Assembly: GCF_004769405.1 (NCBI RefSeq)
Contig: NZ_RQES01000012.1
Coordinates: forward strand, 310,001-374,000
DNA: 64,000 nt
DNA from: Leptospira selangorensis
Lineage (GTDB): Bacteria > Spirochaetota > Leptospiria > Leptospirales > Leptospiraceae
Direction: 5' to 3'
The notes beneath the pieces are model-generated. The model was not told where the DNA came from. It did no database searches and saw nothing but the letters and a program-made list of their open reading frames with translations. Positions 55,475-64,000 of the stretch are shown here, piece after piece. Position numbers and translations under genes: made by a program. Within the stretch, counting starts at the first letter, position 1; the number at the start of each line of letters is the position of its first letter.

Positions 55475-57540
55475 AAAAGACCGTCCCTCTTGGAGGAATC
55501 CTCCAATGCGGCCGTCGCGGCTCGCTTATTATCGTAAGCTTCCGTATTGGACGGATCTAAGTCTATTGCATTTTGGAAGGAACGGACCGCCTTTTTATAT
55601 TCTCCATTCTTGTAAAATGCGACGCCCAGATAATTATAAGCGGTAGATGCAGTCTTAGGTTTTACTTCCGATCTTACGATCGAGGTCAATTCCTCGATCG
55701 CTTTTTCACGATCCAAAACCGAATTGGAATCCAATAGAATTTTAGAAAGAACCAAACGTCCTTCGTAATCTTCCGGATCCATATGAGCGGAACGATATGC
55801 CTCGTCTTTCGCTCTATTTTTCATATCGGGATCTTTGGATTTATTATATAGAAGTGCGAGCTTCTTATGAGCCTGTTTGATCTCATTTGAATTTCTGGAT
55901 CTGTTCAACACTTGTAATAAGATCTTTTCAGCACTGGAAGATTCTCCCGTGCCCATATATGCTTCTGCAAGTTTCAAGGCTACTTTGTAGTAATCTTCTT
56001 TTTGTTTAAAGAGTGCGGAATATTCTTCTATAGCTTCTCTATAAAATTTATTTTCCAGATAATAATCGCCCAAGGCTTCCTTAGGTTTTATATCGTCCGG
56101 ATCTAAATAAGATGCCTTGCGGAAATTCTCGATTGCTTGGGTTCCGTTGCCTGTATGTTTATAAACAAGACCTAAATTATAATATGCTTTTGCATTTTTA
56201 GGATTTAGATCTAAAACTCGGTTCAGATAGGTGATCGCTTCTCCATATCTTTCCATTTGATCTAAAACAACGCCTAAGTTTAATAATGCTGTCTCCGTAA
56301 AACTATCTCCAGGAGTAGAATCTACTATCCTTCTGTAAGTTTCTTCTGCAGCGAGAAGGTCCCCTTTATTATAATATGTTTCTGCGAGTTGGAATAATAA
56401 ATCCAGATTGTTGGGATTATACTTCAGACCTTTTTGGAGTGCATTGATAGATTGCTCTCCTTGGTTCAATTGCTCGAAACCTTCTGCAATGGAACGGAAT
56501 AATTCCGGATCGTTGGAACCGGCTTGGTTAGCAAGCTCCAGATATTTTACGGACTCTTCTAACTTACCGTTTTTCTTCAAGACGATAGAAAGATTATACA
56601 ATGCCTTTGCATCGTTAGGAGTTATAGTTGCCGCTTCTCTAAAATAATGTTCTGCGGAAACATAATCCCCTCTATTATAGGAAATATTACCCAGATAAGA
56701 ATTAGAAAGTGCTGCGAGTTTTCCTCCTCTCGCTCTCATCACCACAAGTTTGAAATGTTCTTCCGCCTGTGGGATCTCTCCTTTTTTAAAATAACTTAAT
56801 GCAAGGTTATAAGTCAGATAAGGATCATCCGGAGAAGAGGAAAGTCCCTGCTTATATGCATCTATTGCTGCATCCGGATCATTGATCTCGTTAAAAAGAT
56901 TCCCGGCCATTAGAGCAATACGGGGATCATTAGGCGCAATCTCTCTTGCTTTTAAAGCGGTACTTCTTGCAGCAGAATTTTGTCCGCTATGAGCATAGGC
57001 TAAAGTTAAATTATAATAAGCGTATACATTATTCCCATCTAGGGTGATTGCCTTCTGCAATGAATCGATCGCTTGAGGAAATCTTCCGTCCTCATCGTAG
57101 ATCACTCCAAGCACTGTTAAGGCCAATGACTTCTCCTGGCTTGTAGCTGGACCGGTCAAAAACTCCGTGCAATAATCGAATGATTGCTTTCTATAATTCT
57201 GTTTATATAAAGTAACACATTTAGTCAGAAGTGGATTGTTTGTGCCATCAGGGAGATAAGGTCTTTGTAATTCCTGAGCCAAACTTCCCTTAGGCATCAA
57301 AGGAGATTTGCCGTCAGCGACTCCAGTTCCGAAACCTGGTTTACCTTCTCTGAAAAAAGAATACCAAATCGCAAGACCGATCAAAAGAAGAAGAGACGCA
57401 GCTAAGGCTCCCCAAGCAAATGCGGTCGGATTATAATGACGTCTGGGACGAAACTCTTCCGGTTCGTCTCCGTAATAATAAGAAGGTTTAGGTTCTTCCG
57501 TCTCCAGGAAGATTCGGTTCTTGCGGATCGGGTTTTCCAT
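55471..57540 (-). CDS. Membrane-anchored TPR protein
   Basis: The protein has 689 residues from the ATG at 57540 (MENPIRKN). A longer frame to 57612 is unlikely because nusB already covers that DNA. A cytoplasmic N-terminus is followed by one TM segment (about 48-70, [17 protein letters not shown]) and then at least ten TPR units. Well-formed examples are [20 protein letters not shown] and [20 protein letters not shown], plus a final [20 protein letters not shown]. The TPR part should be periplasmic. It overlaps nusB by 53 bp and the HEAT gene by the CTGA junction. Confidence 0.88.
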   Translation of the reverse strand: MENPIRKNRIFLETEEPKPSYYYGDEPEEFRPRRHYNPTAFAWGALAASLLLLIGLAIWYSFFREGKPGFGTGVADGKSPLMPKGSLAQELQRPYLPDGTNNPLLTKCVTLYKQNYRKQSFDYCTEFLTGPATSQEKSLALTVLGVIYDEDGRFPQAIDSLQKAITLDGNNVYAYYNLTLAYAHSGQNSAARSTALKAREIAPNDPRIALMAGNLFNEINDPDAAIDAYKQGLSSSPDDPYLTYNLALSYFKKGEIPQAEEHFKLVVMRARGGKLAALSNSYLGNISYNRGDYVSAEHYFREAATITPNDAKALYNLSIVLKKNGKLEESVKYLELANQAGSNDPELFRSIAEGFEQLNQGEQSINALQKGLKYNPNNLDLLFQLAETYYNKGDLLAAEETYRRIVDSTPGDSFTETALLNLGVVLDQMERYGEAITYLNRVLDLNPKNAKAYYNLGLVYKHTGNGTQAIENFRKASYLDPDDIKPKEALGDYYLENKFYREAIEEYSALFKQKEDYYKVALKLAEAYMGTGESSSAEKILLQVLNRSRNSNEIKQAHKKLALLYNKSKDPDMKNRAKDEAYRSAHMDPEDYEGRLVLSKILLDSNSVLDREKAIEELTSIVRSEVKPKTASTAYNYLGVAFYKNGEYKKAVRSFQNAIDLDPSNTEAYDNKRAATAALEDSSKRDGLF

Positions 57541-57952
57541 ATCGGTTCGTCTCGTACTGAAGGATGGAATCCAAGATCCCGTTGATAAACGGAACCGAAT
57601 TCTCGCTTTCAAATTCCTTAGTCAACTCGACCGCCTCGTCGATGGTGACTCTGGGCGGAATTTCCTTGGAATGCAATAACCCATAAATGGACAAACGTAG
57701 AATACATTTGTTCACCGGAGAAATTCTAGCAAAATCCCAATTCCTCGAGTACTTCTTGATGAGAGTATCGATTGTTTCCGCGTTTTTCACAACACCATTT
57801 ATGATAGAAATGGCAAAATCCCTTTCTTCAGTTTCTATCTTTTTGTCGTACCAACGGAATTTTAGGACCTCAGACAATGCCGAATTCACCAGTTCCAACT
57901 GGTATAAAGCCATTAATGCGATTTCGCGGGACTTCCTTCTGGAAGAAGACAT
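57488..57952 (-). CDS. nusB: Transcription antitermination factor NusB
   Basis: This 154-residue RNA-binding NusB acts with NusE in rRNA antitermination. The protein starts [18 protein letters not shown] (typical arginine-rich start and helix), has the middle [22 protein letters not shown] and ends in [16 protein letters not shown]...FINGILD, all family hallmarks. It lies 3 bp after ribH; the ribH-nusB pairing is common in bacteria. Its 3' end overlaps the TPR gene by 53 bp. Confidence 0.96.
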   Translation of the reverse strand: MSSSRRKSREIALMALYQLELVNSALSEVLKFRWYDKKIETEERDFAISIINGVVKNAETIDTLIKKYSRNWDFARISPVNKCILRLSIYGLLHSKEIPPRVTIDEAVELTKEFESENSVPFINGILDSILQYETNRYGKPDPQEPNLPGDGRT

Positions 57953-57955
57953 AGA

Positions 57956-58417
57956 TTAGAGAAGCTTAAGAAGATTTGTCATTTCCACCGCAGTCAAAGC
58001 AGCCTCGTAGCCCTTATTACCTGCCTTGGTACCGGCTCTTTCAATGGCTTGCTCGATTGTATCTGTGGTCAAAACTCCGAAAATCACAGGCACTGAGTGT
58101 TGCACTCCGATAGAACCTACTTTTGCAGATTCTCCGGCAACAAAATCAAAATGAGCAGTAGCTCCTCGGATCACTGCGCCTAAACAAATGATGGAATCGT
58201 ATTTTTTACTCTGTGCAGCTTTGGAAACTACGATCGGAAGTTCGTATGCTCCCGGGATCCTTACTACAGTGATATCTTTATCTTCGACTCCAGTTGCATG
58301 GAGTCCATCTATGGAACCTTTCAAAAGGCTTTCGACTATGAATTCGTTAAAACGGGAGACAACTATACAATGTTTTTGTCCCTTTCCGTCCAGCTTGGCT
58401 TTCAATTCTTGAGGCAT
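57956..58417 (-). CDS. ribH: 6,7-dimethyl-8-ribityllumazine synthase
   Basis: RibH catalyses the penultimate step of riboflavin synthesis. The 153 residues hold the substrate motif [11 protein letters not shown], the [11 protein letters not shown] segment, [17 protein letters not shown] with catalytic His89, and [17 protein letters not shown]. The length is normal for icosahedral or pentameric lumazine synthases. It is first in the ribH-nusB-TPR-HEAT transcript and divergent from the lipoprotein gene at 58465 (47-bp gap). Confidence 0.97.
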   Translation of the reverse strand: MPQELKAKLDGKGQKHCIVVSRFNEFIVESLLKGSIDGLHATGVEDKDITVVRIPGAYELPIVVSKAAQSKKYDSIICLGAVIRGATAHFDFVAGESAKVGSIGVQHSVPVIFGVLTTDTIEQAIERAGTKAGNKGYEAALTAVEMTNLLKLL

Positions 58418-58464
58418 CTGTTTCCTGGTTGCTTCTTATATCGAGAAAACACAAGTTACCCTGA

Positions 58465-59268
58465 GTGGCAACCGGAAAAGAAGCTTCCAAATCCAAATTC
58501 TGCATATTCCTGATCTTATTAGGAGTCCAGGTTTTCACCCTCTCTTCCTGTGAGACCATTCGATCTTTCTGGAAACCAAAAGACGCATTCATAAAAAGTT
58601 TAGATCTACCGGATTGGGTGCTTGAATCCTCCATCAAGCTCCGAATATTCAATGATTCTCCCAATGTAATCAATCCGGAAGACGCAATGCCGGAAGATGA
58701 TATCGCTTCTTACGGAAACCAACTCAGAGTATTACTCGCAGTTTCACCTGCAGCGATGAGAGACATATATGAGATGGCAGGATGTTTGGACGGAAGCGAT
58801 CTCATCAAGGTCCGCGGAAACAAAATGACGGATAGCGGAGAAGATATTTGGTTCGGACTGTGCAAGAGTGGAGCTCAAGACGCGATCGTATTCAGAGTAT
58901 TAGAGATGGGAAACAACCAACTCTATTATTTATACGAAGAAGAGCTGATCAAAACCTGGGACGAATCCAAGAAGAATGCAAAAACAAATCCAGATAAATC
59001 GATGAGGCTCGCCACAAAGATCATAGAACATGAACCTGCTCATCCAGGTGCCAGACGATTATTGGGAAGTTTATACCTAAAGAACGGATATTGTCCCGGA
59101 GCAGTTCGCAATTATAGGATTTATTTGCGGATACTTCCACACTCTGCTGAAAAATCTAAAATAGATTCTCTACTTAAAAAAAGTTGCGGAGACACTTTGG
59201 TCCCTAAAAAACCGGAGCCAAAAGAATTTTCAGATGAATTGCCTACGATAGAGGAATCAGCGCCTTAG
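58465..59268 (+). CDS. Lipoprotein with TPR-like region
   Basis: The 267-residue protein begins at GTG 58465 with a basic start, a hydrophobic core (about 12-26) and the lipobox TLSSC. The middle carries a pair of Cys (GCLDGSD, FGLCKSG). The C-terminal half has two helical repeats resembling TPR (MRLATKIIEHEPAHPGARRL and YCPGAVRNYRIYLRILP). It ends in a Pro/Glu-rich tail. The family is not recognised. Confidence 0.72.
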   Translation: MATGKEASKSKFCIFLILLGVQVFTLSSCETIRSFWKPKDAFIKSLDLPDWVLESSIKLRIFNDSPNVINPEDAMPEDDIASYGNQLRVLLAVSPAAMRDIYEMAGCLDGSDLIKVRGNKMTDSGEDIWFGLCKSGAQDAIVFRVLEMGNNQLYYLYEEELIKTWDESKKNAKTNPDKSMRLATKIIEHEPAHPGARRLLGSLYLKNGYCPGAVRNYRIYLRILPHSAEKSKIDSLLKKSCGDTLVPKKPEPKEFSDELPTIEESAP

Positions 59269-59297
59269 AGACACAGAGTTTCGAAGAGTCGCTGAGT

Positions 59298-59810
59298 TTT
59301 TTCACGCAGAGGCGCAGAGACGCGAAGGGTTTAACTCGGATTATATTGATTTACGATCCTATGAATCCCATCTTTCATTAATGCCATTCCGAAATTTAAT
59401 AAAATCCCTACCGGATTGTTCATTAATTTAAGGTACGTAAGCAATTGTTTTGAGTGAACTGGAAGGATCTTTTCGAGAGATTTAATTTCTATAAGTACAG
59501 TTTCTTCTACTAAAACGTCTATTTTAAAAGCATTTTTAAAAACCATACCTTCATATTCGAAGGATATATATTTTTGAGTCTCGATTTTTAATTTTCTAAG
59601 CTGAAGTTCTCGGACGAGAACCATTTCATAAACGGATTCTAAAAGCCCTGGTCCGATTTGTTTATGAATTTTTATCGCCGCGTCGATAATCTCTTTTGTA
59701 ATTTCATTTATATTATCCATATTAAAACCCCTAATTTTCCGGGTTTTAAGGATATAATTTCGCGCGTACTTTTTTAAAAACTCAGCGGCTCCGCGTCTCT
59801 GCGTGAGAAA
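59298..59810. mobile_element. GxxExxY unit with terminal inverted repeats, copy 2
   Basis: Sequence 59298-59323 (TTTTTCACGCAGAGGCGCAG and six more bases) and 59785-59810 are inverted repeats with 22 of 26 matches. The word CACGCAGAG and its complement recur further outside the unit (left near 59270, right near 59828). Only the GxxExxY gene lies between. The layout and size match copy 1 although the repeat sequence differs in detail. The motif GCGYGTACTTTTT is shared upstream of both genes. Confidence 0.55.
59331..59720 (-). CDS. GxxExxY protein (PD-(D/E)XK nuclease-like), copy 2
   Basis: This 129-residue paralogue of the gene at 53624-54031 has the same motifs: GPGLLESVYE, Asp in FKIDVLVEE, E-x-K in VLIEIKSLE, then QLLTYLKLM and GILLNFG. 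The PD-(D/E)XK residues are intact, so it could still be a nuclease, but no substrate is known. The divergence between copies argues for independent arrival rather than a recent duplication in place. Confidence 0.9.
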   Translation of the reverse strand: MDNINEITKEIIDAAIKIHKQIGPGLLESVYEMVLVRELQLRKLKIETQKYISFEYEGMVFKNAFKIDVLVEETVLIEIKSLEKILPVHSKQLLTYLKLMNNPVGILLNFGMALMKDGIHRIVNQYNPS

Positions 59811-59843
59811 TCTTTGTTTCTCTTAATTCTCTGCGTCTGCGCC

Positions 59844-60011
59844 TTAATCTTTCACTCTTAACACAAGAGTGATCTTGCCGTCTGCCTTTTCCACTACTTC
59901 GAAACCTTCTTCCCTAAGAGTTTTTTTGATCCGATAAAATCCAAGGTTCACGACTTTAGGCGGGTCGGATTTACGGGAAGAAGAAGGTAAATGTTTCGCA
60001 GAAGCATCCAT
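59844..60011 (-). CDS. Small protein, 55 residues
   Basis: This is a short frame with an ATG at 60011 and TAA at 59844. The product MDASAKHLPSSSRKSDPPKV continues to a balanced alpha/beta tail (NLGFYRIKKTLREEGFEVVE, then KITLVLRVKD). The composition and the alternation of a helix and two strands look like a real protein rather than noise. No strong ribosome-binding site is seen. It is divergent from the membrane protein gene at 60088 and lies directly beside the copy 2 repeats. Its function is unknown. Confidence 0.55.
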   Translation of the reverse strand: MDASAKHLPSSSRKSDPPKVVNLGFYRIKKTLREEGFEVVEKADGKITLVLRVKD

Positions 60012-60087
60012 CACTATTTAGTTTCGGCTTCGAGAAGGTCCGTCTTGACCTTGACAGAAAGAAAACCTTTTCATAAATGAGAAAGAG

Positions 60088-60666
60088 ATGAGGCGATTTC
60101 TTGCTCTCGTATTATTTTTAATCCTATTAGCCCTAGGGGGCTCGGCCTTTTATTTTCAAGAATGGTTCGATTCTCCTGGATTCCGCTGGGTCATCTCCAA
60201 GTTTTCCTTTTGGGTCTTTTTATCCGTTCTGATTCTTTCTGCTTTGGCAATGCTCCGGATTTTCAGAAGAGCCAAAAAGGCAATCCACACACAAAGACAG
60301 GCCATTGAAAAACATTTAAGCGGAATTTTGGAAGAGCTGGTCCAAGACTCCCAGGCATTAAGCGAATTCCTAAAAATAGACCTTCCTCAGATGGAAGAAC
60401 GTATCAAAGTTTCCAGAGATAAACTCCCGAAAGAGATCTATTCTTCTTATACTGCAAATTGGACTAAGATCAGAACGGATGCAGAAGCTTCTCTTAGAGA
60501 TCTGGAAACACTTCCCTTAGAGCCGGACTTCGGAGAAGAAAAAAACCGAGCGGTCCCTGAATATAAAGATCTTCTAAACAAACATACTAAAGCGAAATCC
60601 ATTTTAGAAAGAGTCAGATCCGACCTTTCTCTATTAAAAGAAAAACTAACGGAGAAAGGATGTTGA
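60088..60666 (+). CDS. Two-TM membrane protein with coiled coil
   Basis: I do not recognise this 192-residue protein. It has two N-terminal TM segments (about 4-24 and 37-58), then a basic stretch and a long helical or coiled-coil cytoplasmic part (about 65-190, for example QAIEKHLSGILEELVQDSQ and KSILERVRSDLSLLKEKL). It overlaps the next gene, a lipoprotein amidase, by 7 bp, which suggests a shared role at the cell envelope. Confidence 0.72.
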   Translation: MRRFLALVLFLILLALGGSAFYFQEWFDSPGFRWVISKFSFWVFLSVLILSALAMLRIFRRAKKAIHTQRQAIEKHLSGILEELVQDSQALSEFLKIDLPQMEERIKVSRDKLPKEIYSSYTANWTKIRTDAEASLRDLETLPLEPDFGEEKNRAVPEYKDLLNKHTKAKSILERVRSDLSLLKEKLTEKGC

Positions 60667-61994
60667 GAACTGTCCTTCTATTACTCACTATCTGTATTAT
60701 ATCTAGTTGTTCTTCTCTTCCTGAGACAAACTTTTCTATCGCAGAGTTTGCTTCTCCCATCCATCCGCTCTCTCAGCTATTGCCTAAAGATAAAAGTGCC
60801 TCTTCCCTTTCGACACTTCGTAAAAAGACAAAGGTAAGCGGAATATTACTCCATCATACCAAGGGACTTTCCAGCGAAGAATATATTACAAAAAGTGCAA
60901 ATTCTGGATGGTTGGTTCACTATATCGTAGATAAAAAGGGCAAGATCTACGGAGTAGAAGATCCCGGAACTTCTCTTATCAAGGCCGCGCCAAAAACAGA
61001 TACAAGTATGATCCATATTTCTTGGGAAGGAGATAAGGAAGATATACTCAAACGTCCCGCTCAGAAAAAATCTTTGCTCTATGCTATTGCAAAGACCTCC
61101 CAAGAATTCGGGATCCCGGTCACAAATTTTGACGTGGGTAGTCGTTCCGGGATATTCACACATAGCCAGGCCAAAAAGAAGTTCGGTGGTTTCTTAAATG
61201 GAAGCGATTGTGGAAATGAGAATGTTCTAAAAGCGCTTCTGGAAGAATTAAAAGGTTCCTACTTTTCCGAAATGGAATGGAAGGATAGATATGGAGAATG
61301 GGTCCTCAGAAAAGAAAAACCATTTGTAGGACAAAACGGAGAAATTAAAGATCCGAGCTATGATAAAGGTAGATCCGTAACTCCTACTCCTAAAGCGGAG
61401 CTGGAGAGTATCGAAAAAACTGCAGACGGACTTCTTCCGGAAGAAAAAAGACTCAAATACAATTATAGAGGTGCGATCACTGCCGATTGTGTTGTATTAC
61501 ATTTCACTGCAATCAACGATTATGATGGAACTCTAAGAGTATTAGAAAAACGGAATTTAGCAGCCACATTCCTCGCAGATAAGGACGGAAAAATCTACCA
61601 ATTATTGGATTCTCCGCTTCATATGGCTGCGGCCGCCACAGGCACAAACCGAAATTGTTTCCAAATAGAAATTGTGGGCAAAGACACTGAAATGTTACTT
61701 GCAAACCCTGCACAAACTGCCGCGGTTTCAAAACTTGTACATGAACTTTGTCAAAAATACCAAATCCCTTTAAATAACCAAAGAATTGAATCTCTAAAAG
61801 GAGTATTCTCCCATACTCAGGCTAAGAAAAAATGGGGAGGCTCTATCTTTTTGGATGCACAGGACTTCGATCCAGGTGAACCATATATGAAAAAAGTAAT
61901 AGAGACCCTGGGCGGGACTTATTATTCTGAAAAAGATTGGTACGATAGAAATGGAGAAGAATGGATACTTCTCTTTACCGATTTTCAGCCTTGA
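60660..61994 (+). CDS. Lipoprotein with two tandem N-acetylmuramoyl-L-alanine amidase (Amidase_2/PGRP) domains
   Basis: This 444-residue lipoprotein (lipobox CIISSC) has a duplicated zinc amidase fold. Domain 1 (about 55-215) has ILLHHT, YIVDKKGKIYGVED and FTHSQAKKKFGG. Domain 2 (about 270-435) has VVLHFTA, TFLADKDGKIYQLLD, CFQIEIVG and FSHTQAKKKWGG with a terminal D-P-G. Domain 2 keeps the usual zinc ligands and the acidic IEIVG strand. In domain 1 this strand reads HISWEGD and the C-terminal D-P-G is absent, so it may be inactive and substrate-binding. Each domain ends with the same YxSExxWxDRxGE module. Confidence 0.87.
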   Translation: MLRTVLLLLTICIISSCSSLPETNFSIAEFASPIHPLSQLLPKDKSASSLSTLRKKTKVSGILLHHTKGLSSEEYITKSANSGWLVHYIVDKKGKIYGVEDPGTSLIKAAPKTDTSMIHISWEGDKEDILKRPAQKKSLLYAIAKTSQEFGIPVTNFDVGSRSGIFTHSQAKKKFGGFLNGSDCGNENVLKALLEELKGSYFSEMEWKDRYGEWVLRKEKPFVGQNGEIKDPSYDKGRSVTPTPKAELESIEKTADGLLPEEKRLKYNYRGAITADCVVLHFTAINDYDGTLRVLEKRNLAATFLADKDGKIYQLLDSPLHMAAAATGTNRNCFQIEIVGKDTEMLLANPAQTAAVSKLVHELCQKYQIPLNNQRIESLKGVFSHTQAKKKWGGSIFLDAQDFDPGEPYMKKVIETLGGTYYSEKDWYDRNGEEWILLFTDFQP

Positions 61995-63273
61995 TCGGGC
62001 GATTTCTCACAGAAATCCGCTCTGGATCTCCGAGCTCCACCATACCACCCAACCCTTTTCCTAGAGGAGGAACTCCTGTGCGGGCAGTATGTAGTTTTTG
62101 TTTTTCAGGAATATCCGACTTCTTCTGACGAAGTTGTGTGGGAGTTTTTCCAGTCACCTTTCTGAATGCATCATTAAAAGAGGATTTGGAATTGAATCCT
62201 ACAAAATAGCAGATGGAAAGAATATCCTGATCCGGCTTTTCTTCCAGAAGATTGACTGCTTCTTCTATCCTAAAACCGTTTATATAATTATGAAATCCTG
62301 TTTGCAAATGTTCGTTTAAAAATTCAGTCAACTGATATGGTTTGATCCCCAAGTCTTCCGACAAAGAATGAAGAGTTAGCTCGGGATCTCGATACAGTTT
62401 ATCTTCTCTCATTAATTCTTGGATCCTAAGTTCTAATAGATTCAGATCCAAACCGATCAAAAGGGATTTTTCATACTTCTTCTTTCTTACTTCTCTAGTC
62501 AAAGGAGCAAAAAAATCCGGATACCTAGAGGGAGCCAAAAATAGAAGTGTCACAATCCCGGTCACAAGAAGTCCACCGACTCTAAACAATACATCCAACC
62601 CGAACATAAATCCGAAAACCAGAGAGTACATTGCAAATACTGTAATGGTCGCCAGAATAAAAATGAATCTGATCTGTGACTTTAACTCGGGGATTGAGAT
62701 CACAGTTATTAACATTCTATATCTAAATCCAAAGTAAGCAGTAGTAAGCGCAGTTGTTAGAAAAAATCCCCAAGAAAGATAATGTTTATATCTGATATTT
62801 CTAAAGTCGCCCAAGTCCGAGATGATAGAATCCCAAGGCCTTCCAAAAAAAAGTAACTCACCTAATAAAAAAAGACCAGGCACAAGAAAGTGAAGTCGTA
62901 TGTCCCTATACAAAGTCTGATTTGGGTATATCAAAGAATGTGTATATAGTAAAGATAAGGGTCCGATGGCTGAAAAAGAAGTGAGTAATAAGAAGATTGC
63001 ATGTGGATAAGTCCTATCTATTTCCAAGACCACATTCGCAACGGTGAATAGTATGATCCCCAACGAAAGAAACAGAAGGGCTCCAATCCTGTCTTCTCTA
63101 CGTTTTATAGGTGGAATTAACTTTTGGACCACCAATAAAAAGGAAAGGCCACTTCCGAAGTAGAATATAGGAGTTACCACTTCGGGATTTAACATAGGCG
63201 GTATATTAAGAAAATACCAAGGCTTGTCAAGTGTTCTCATCCGAAACGAATGATAGAACGATTTGAGATCCAA
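61975..63273 (-). CDS. AraC family regulator with N-terminal seven-TM domain
   Basis: The 432-residue protein has about seven hydrophobic segments (30-255; a 7TM sensory module of a type common in Leptospira) and a C-terminal AraC/XylS DNA-binding domain (about 290-400). That domain has the two helix-turn-helix units TLHSLSEDLGIKPYQLTEFLNE and ILSICYFVGFNSKSSFNDAFRKVTGKTPTQLR. It would sense a membrane or extracellular signal and act from the membrane. Its 3' end overlaps the convergent amidase gene by 20 bp. Three TTCGAA words lie in its upstream region. Confidence 0.9.
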   Translation of the reverse strand: MDLKSFYHSFRMRTLDKPWYFLNIPPMLNPEVVTPIFYFGSGLSFLLVVQKLIPPIKRREDRIGALLFLSLGIILFTVANVVLEIDRTYPHAIFLLLTSFSAIGPLSLLYTHSLIYPNQTLYRDIRLHFLVPGLFLLGELLFFGRPWDSIISDLGDFRNIRYKHYLSWGFFLTTALTTAYFGFRYRMLITVISIPELKSQIRFIFILATITVFAMYSLVFGFMFGLDVLFRVGGLLVTGIVTLLFLAPSRYPDFFAPLTREVRKKKYEKSLLIGLDLNLLELRIQELMREDKLYRDPELTLHSLSEDLGIKPYQLTEFLNEHLQTGFHNYINGFRIEEAVNLLEEKPDQDILSICYFVGFNSKSSFNDAFRKVTGKTPTQLRQKKSDIPEKQKLHTARTGVPPLGKGLGGMVELGDPERISVRNRPIKAENR

Positions 63274-63296
63274 TAAAATAAGTGAAAAATTTTTAT

Positions 63297-63419
63297 TTCG
63301 AACACTTGCATTCTTCTTAATTTTCAGAAATTGAATCCGCTATTCTCTTATATCTTACTTATTTTATAAGTTTTGATTTTTACACAACTGTTCGAATAAT
63401 GAAACTCGAACGTTCGAAT
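63297..63419. promoter_or_regulatory. Candidate AraC-type operator array (TGTTCGAA words)
   Basis: Two direct copies of GTTCGAAT start at 63390 and 63412, 22 bp apart, about two helical turns. The second lies within the 12-bp palindrome TCGAACGTTCGA (63406-63417). A third, inverted copy (TTTCGAACA) is at 63296-63304. All are in the divergent gap between the AraC-type regulator and the lipoprotein gene. Confidence 0.45.
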
Positions 63420-63513
63420 TCCGTGGTTCGGACGACCCAATTTTTATTTTGGAGTATTCTTCTCCGCCAGAACTGATCCGGGATTTTCGCATTCCGGAAT
63501 AGGGAGCGGAAAA

Positions 63514-64000
63514 ATGGAAATGCAAAGAATACGTGCCGCAAAACGTTATTTGCGGTACGCCTTGTTAGGGATAGCTGTGTTAGCTGCGGGTTGCCCCGTA
63601 GGAATTTTTACGGAATTCCCAAACCAGGAAGAAGTGTGTAAATTTGATCCGATCCGAGAAGGAATTCGCGCAGTGTCCGCATCTTCTTTCCCGGAACCGG
63701 TACTACAATCGGTGTTGGTAAATGGAAATCTTGTATGGCAGACTGTAACGGATGGGCCGGCTTACCCAACTCCTTCTCTCAGCCCTGGCCAAACCATCAC
63801 TCTTAGAGGAACAGGTTTCGGGGCCGGACCTGAAATCGATTTTTCTAAAATTATGATCGGTAATACCAGAATTCTGGAAACCGATCTGAGAATGTTCGAA
63901 CAGAGGCTGGACATTACCAAACAGGTGAACTTCGAAGTAGATGAACCTTTGGATAGCTGGAGCAAGTATATTCTTGCTTGGACGGATACTCAGATCCAAT
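63514..64000 (+). CDS. IPT/TIG-like lipoprotein, partial
   Basis: The first 162 residues are visible; the C-terminus lies outside the window. The frame starts at ATG 63514 behind GGGAGCGG. It has a basic N-terminus, a hydrophobic core (LGIAVLAA) and lipobox LAAGC. The mature part carries PTPSLSPGQTITLRGTGFG, which is the typical opening of an IPT/TIG immunoglobulin-like domain, so this is probably a surface or periplasmic lipoprotein. It is likely controlled by the divergent 7TM-AraC gene (inference from position). Confidence 0.8.
   Translation, partial: MEMQRIRAAKRYLRYALLGIAVLAAGCPVGIFTEFPNQEEVCKFDPIREGIRAVSASSFPEPVLQSVLVNGNLVWQTVTDGPAYPTPSLSPGQTITLRGTGFGAGPEIDFSKIMIGNTRILETDLRMFEQRLDITKQVNFEVDEPLDSWSKYILAWTDTQIQ

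Noticed and set aside
1..64000. CRISPR arrays, tRNA genes, rRNA genes, prophage genes and transposases.
   Set aside because: None was seen on either strand; the repeats found are short, dispersed and without spacers, and no transposase or integrase motif was noticed.

Overview
This window looks like a stretch of Leptospira chromosome, probably a saprophytic or intermediate-clade species. The evidence is the moderate-to-low GC content, many spirochete-style lipoproteins with loose lipoboxes, a 202-residue LexA, many TPR proteins, a seven-TM AraC regulator, several hot-dog/KAS lipid genes and a methylglyoxal synthase. The species assignment is inference. Coding density is about 90 percent. I see no tRNA, rRNA, CRISPR array, prophage or classical insertion sequence.

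Layout. 1-6.8 kb (minus strand): a TPR protein with a C-terminal Mrr-like domain, a lipoprotein, a TolC/adaptor pair with no RND pump beside it, lexA, a small lipoprotein and a CtpA-type protease cut by the window edge. 6.9-10.3 kb (plus): a tightly overlapping operon of a short FtsX-like permease, a LolD-like ATPase, a ROK kinase, a HIT protein and a UPF0104-type membrane protein. 11.5-19.5 kb: lipid and acyl chemistry (KAS II-like, KAS III-like, SDR, two hot-dog proteins and a fused CoA-transferase) interleaved with signalling genes (a SiaB-like kinase and a PP2C phosphatase). 19.6-27.4 kb: a kinase-AAA-GAF-SpoIIE giant protein, a second SiaB-like kinase, a SiaC-like phosphoprotein and a GAF-class III nucleotidyl cyclase, closed by a strong bidirectional terminator. 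This resembles the SiaABCD module of Pseudomonas, but with an adenylate-type cyclase where SiaD (a diguanylate cyclase) would be. It is the best candidate here for an undescribed system.

27.4-42.5 kb: mostly single genes and pairs, namely a VOC protein, an EEP phosphatase/nuclease, a lipase, an MFS transporter with mtnC, a DUF4015 protein, a histone-deacetylase-fold enzyme, and a two-gene unit of secreted TPR/NHL/VWA-like and TPR proteins. 42.6-45.9 kb: a DUF2946-like peptide, a TonB-dependent receptor and a Cys-rich lipoprotein behind a Fur-family-like palindrome, probably a metal-uptake unit. 45.9-52.8 kb: mgsA, an FcpA-like secreted protein, a pseudo-receiver coiled-coil protein, lptF, miaB, a degenerate J-domain membrane protein and a Cys-cluster protein. 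52.8-64 kb: lipoproteins, two GxxExxY genes each inside a roughly 520-bp unit with imperfect terminal inverted repeats, a HEAT/TPR/nusB/ribH operon, a tandem amidase lipoprotein, a 7TM-AraC regulator and the start of an IPT/TIG-like lipoprotein.

Intergenic space between 33 and 53 kb carries at least three related short repeat families: a palindrome of consensus TGTWGGARYTCCWACA, a roughly 75-bp GC-rich element that carries this palindrome at one end, and a roughly 47-bp GC-rich element. All domain calls were made by eye from the translated sequence, without database searches.
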